7,894 nt of DNA from Campylobacteraceae bacterium (lineage in GTDB: Bacteria; Campylobacterota; Campylobacteria; Campylobacterales; Sulfurovaceae): NCBI GenBank assembly GCA_027083895.1, contig JALWMN010000023.1, forward strand, positions 1 to 7,894, in the 5' to 3' direction. The notes under the pieces are model-generated. The model did not search any database. It saw nothing but the letters and a program-made list of their open reading frames with translations, and had not been told where the DNA came from. Below, piece by piece: positions 7,119 through 7,894 of this stretch. The position numbers were made by a program, and so were the translations under genes. Position 1 is the first letter of the stretch; each line of letters opens with the position of its first letter.

Positions 7119-7164
7119 TCTCTCATGAGATGCTTAAGCATTATCTAAACCAAAATTTTGCAAA

Positions 7165-7183
7165 TTAACAACCTTTAACAACC
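7165..7183 (+). repeat. Tandem direct repeat TTAACAACC x2, 10-bp period
   Basis: Two exact copies of the 9-mer TTAACAACC at 7165-7173 and 7175-7183 are separated by one base, so equivalent bases are 10 bp apart, close to one helical turn. Such geometry is typical of sites for DNA-binding dimers, but no promoter is evident here. Confidence 0.7.
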
Positions 7184-7231
7184 CATTTGGCTTTTAGCAT
7201 TTACAAAAATCCATCAATAACCTATGGGACT

Positions 7232-7272
7232 ACCTTGTGACCAAAGGGAGCCAACACTTGCAAGGTTTTTTT
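7232..7272 (+). terminator. Possible intrinsic terminator, plus strand (end of the aroQ-mnmA operon)
   Basis: ACCTTGTGA (7232-7240) can pair with TTGCAAGGT (7258-7266), giving nine pairs of which two are G-U, followed immediately by a run of T ending at 7272. The 17-nt loop is large and the stem only moderately stable. It would end transcripts about 110-150 nt after the mnmA stop; nothing better is seen between. Confidence 0.42.
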
Positions 7273-7428
7273 GCAAACACCCTAAACAAAAGCATTTGCC
7301 AAATCTTTGCTAATTATATTGCAAAATTTGCGATAAACTGTTTTTGTAAAATCTCTCTGAAGAAATAGTTGGCGAAAAGATGTTAATCTCTAATATTAAT
7401 TTTAGGTTTAATTTATATTAATATATTT

Positions 7429-7449
7429 AAAAAGAGTAGGGGATTCCCC
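7429..7449 (-). terminator. Possible intrinsic terminator, minus strand (lipoprotein gene)
   Basis: Read on the minus strand, GGGG-AAT-CCCC (7449 down to 7439) forms a short, all-GC hairpin 11 nt after the TAA stop, followed by TACTC and then five T (7433-7429). The stem is only four pairs and the T-run is offset by five bases, so strength is uncertain, but the position is right. Confidence 0.38.
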
Positions 7450-7460
7450 AAAAGATGATA

Positions 7461-7894
7461 TTAATACTCGAAATCTTGGGTGTCGCTATTGTGTTCACCC
7501 TCTAAGAGGGCATCAACAATATTAACTTCATCACTCTCTTGCATAGATTGCTGCAGTTTAAGTTGTTGTATTTGATACTCTGCTCTCTTTTTACTATTAA
7601 TTTCATCTTGAATTGTGCCTTCATTTGGCAGTTGCTGCTTGCATCTACTCATTCCAAGTTGCCACCCCTCTTGATAGAGTTTGTTTCGTGAACGGCTATA
7701 ATCTTTCGTAAATGTACCCTCTCTTGTTCTACAACCATCTCTTACACCTTGCTCAAAGAGTCTCCCTTTGCTTGGTCCAAAATTGATATTTTTATAGCAA
7801 TACATTCCTGGTTGGCAGTTGCGGGAGAGTCCTCCAGATCTGCGTGCACAGCTATCTAATAGTACTATAGTAATAAGAGAAATGAGTATAAAAT
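7461..7894 (-). CDS. Predicted Cys/Gln-rich lipoprotein, function unknown, partial at the 5' end
   Basis: The frame is open from the TAA at 7461-7463 to the right edge, giving 143 visible residues. The first visible ATG (7805) is internal: upstream codons encode a hydrophobic run (FILISLITIVLL) followed by DSC, a lipoprotein signal peptide with lipobox LLDSC and the acylated Cys at visible residue 15. The true start is probably only one to a few codons beyond 7894. The mature protein has further cysteines (CQPGMYC; DGCRTREG; GMSRC) and Gly/Trp-containing segments (FEQGVRDGCRTREG, LYQEGWQLGMSRC) resembling two short repeats of the form Y/F-x-x-G-x-x-x-G-x-x-C. A Gln-rich stretch, likely coiled coil (QIQQLKLQQSMQ), and an acidic tail ending DTQDFEY follow. 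Predicted membrane-anchored and facing the periplasm or the cell surface. I do not recognise a characterised family. Confidence 0.8.
   Translation of the reverse strand, partial: FILISLITIVLLDSCARRSGGLSRNCQPGMYCYKNINFGPSKGRLFEQGVRDGCRTREGTFTKDYSRSRNKLYQEGWQLGMSRCKQQLPNEGTIQDEINSKKRAEYQIQQLKLQQSMQESDEVNIVDALLEGEHNSDTQDFEY

Larger units (their letters stand above)
7119..7460. other. Gene-free convergent spacer with small repeats
   Basis: This 342-bp stretch separates the ends of mnmA and the minus-strand lipoprotein gene and holds no supportable CDS, tRNA or known RNA that I recognise. Its left and centre (about 7119-7340) are rich in short symmetries: three perfect 10-bp palindromes, a tandem TTAACAACC repeat, a distant ATTTGGC/GCCAAAT inverted repeat and seven TTGC words. 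The part at 7221-7260 is about 52% G+C, well above its surroundings. The right part (about 7370-7438) is plain AT-rich DNA. It could be a decayed gene, a remnant of a small mobile element, or a small untranslated RNA; none can be shown from this sequence alone. Confidence 0.5.

Noticed and set aside
7237..7368. Small plus-strand ORF, GTG to TAG, 43 codons, and an overlapping ATG ORF of 29 codons at 7224-7313
   Set aside because: Neither has a Shine-Dalgarno sequence, neither resembles a known small protein, and the two overlap in different frames. They could be remnants of a repeat or decayed gene, but there is no coding evidence.
7119..7460. tRNA, tmRNA, SRP RNA or CRISPR repeats in the spacer
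   Set aside because: No T-loop consensus, no cloverleaf arms, no known RNA core motif, and no regularly spaced 25-40 bp repeats.
7461..7805. Gene start at the ATG at 7805
   Set aside because: The frame stays open upstream to the window edge and encodes a lipoprotein signal sequence with a lipobox; the ATG is internal.

Overview
The window is AT-rich bacterial chromosome from a Campylobacterota (epsilonproteobacterial) genome. The evidence is the gene content: a HP0267/Cj0067-type aminodeoxyfutalosine deaminase (futalosine route to menaquinone), a short RecR with a reduced Toprim loop, and the order aroQ - M24 peptidase - folK - flhF that is familiar from this phylum. The genus cannot be fixed. 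The absence of flhG and other flagellar genes after flhF would fit a Sulfurovum-like or otherwise weakly flagellated or non-flagellated lineage, but that is inference.

Layout, left to right. (1) 1-763, minus strand: dnaJ, cut by the left edge, missing its C-terminal third. (2) 764-843: short divergent promoter region. (3) 844-1693, plus strand: a Dabb-domain protein gene overlapping recR by 11 bp. (4) 1686-2897, minus strand: mqnX, convergent with recR and overlapping its end by 8 bp. (5) 2898-2961: second divergent promoter region. (6) 2962-7118, plus strand: a compact five-gene operon, aroQ - Xaa-Pro peptidase - folK - flhF - mnmA, with junctions from a 22-bp overlap to a 16-bp gap. (7) 7119-7460: the only long gene-free stretch, between convergent genes, with several small repeats and two possible terminators. 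(8) 7461-7894, minus strand: a Cys- and Gln-rich lipoprotein gene whose start lies just beyond the right edge.

Most genes are housekeeping: protein folding (DnaJ), recombinational repair (RecR), menaquinone synthesis (MqnX), chorismate and folate synthesis (AroQ, FolK; chorismate feeds both folate and menaquinone), peptide turnover and tRNA wobble thiolation (MnmA). FlhF is the exception: an SRP-type GTPase of flagellar placement, here without flagellar neighbours and with an altered G3 motif.

I found no CRISPR array, insertion sequence, tRNA or rRNA, and no convincing new multi-gene system. The points most worth a second look are the orphan FlhF, the uncharacterised lipoprotein (its true N-terminus is upstream of the first visible ATG), and the structured 7119-7460 spacer.
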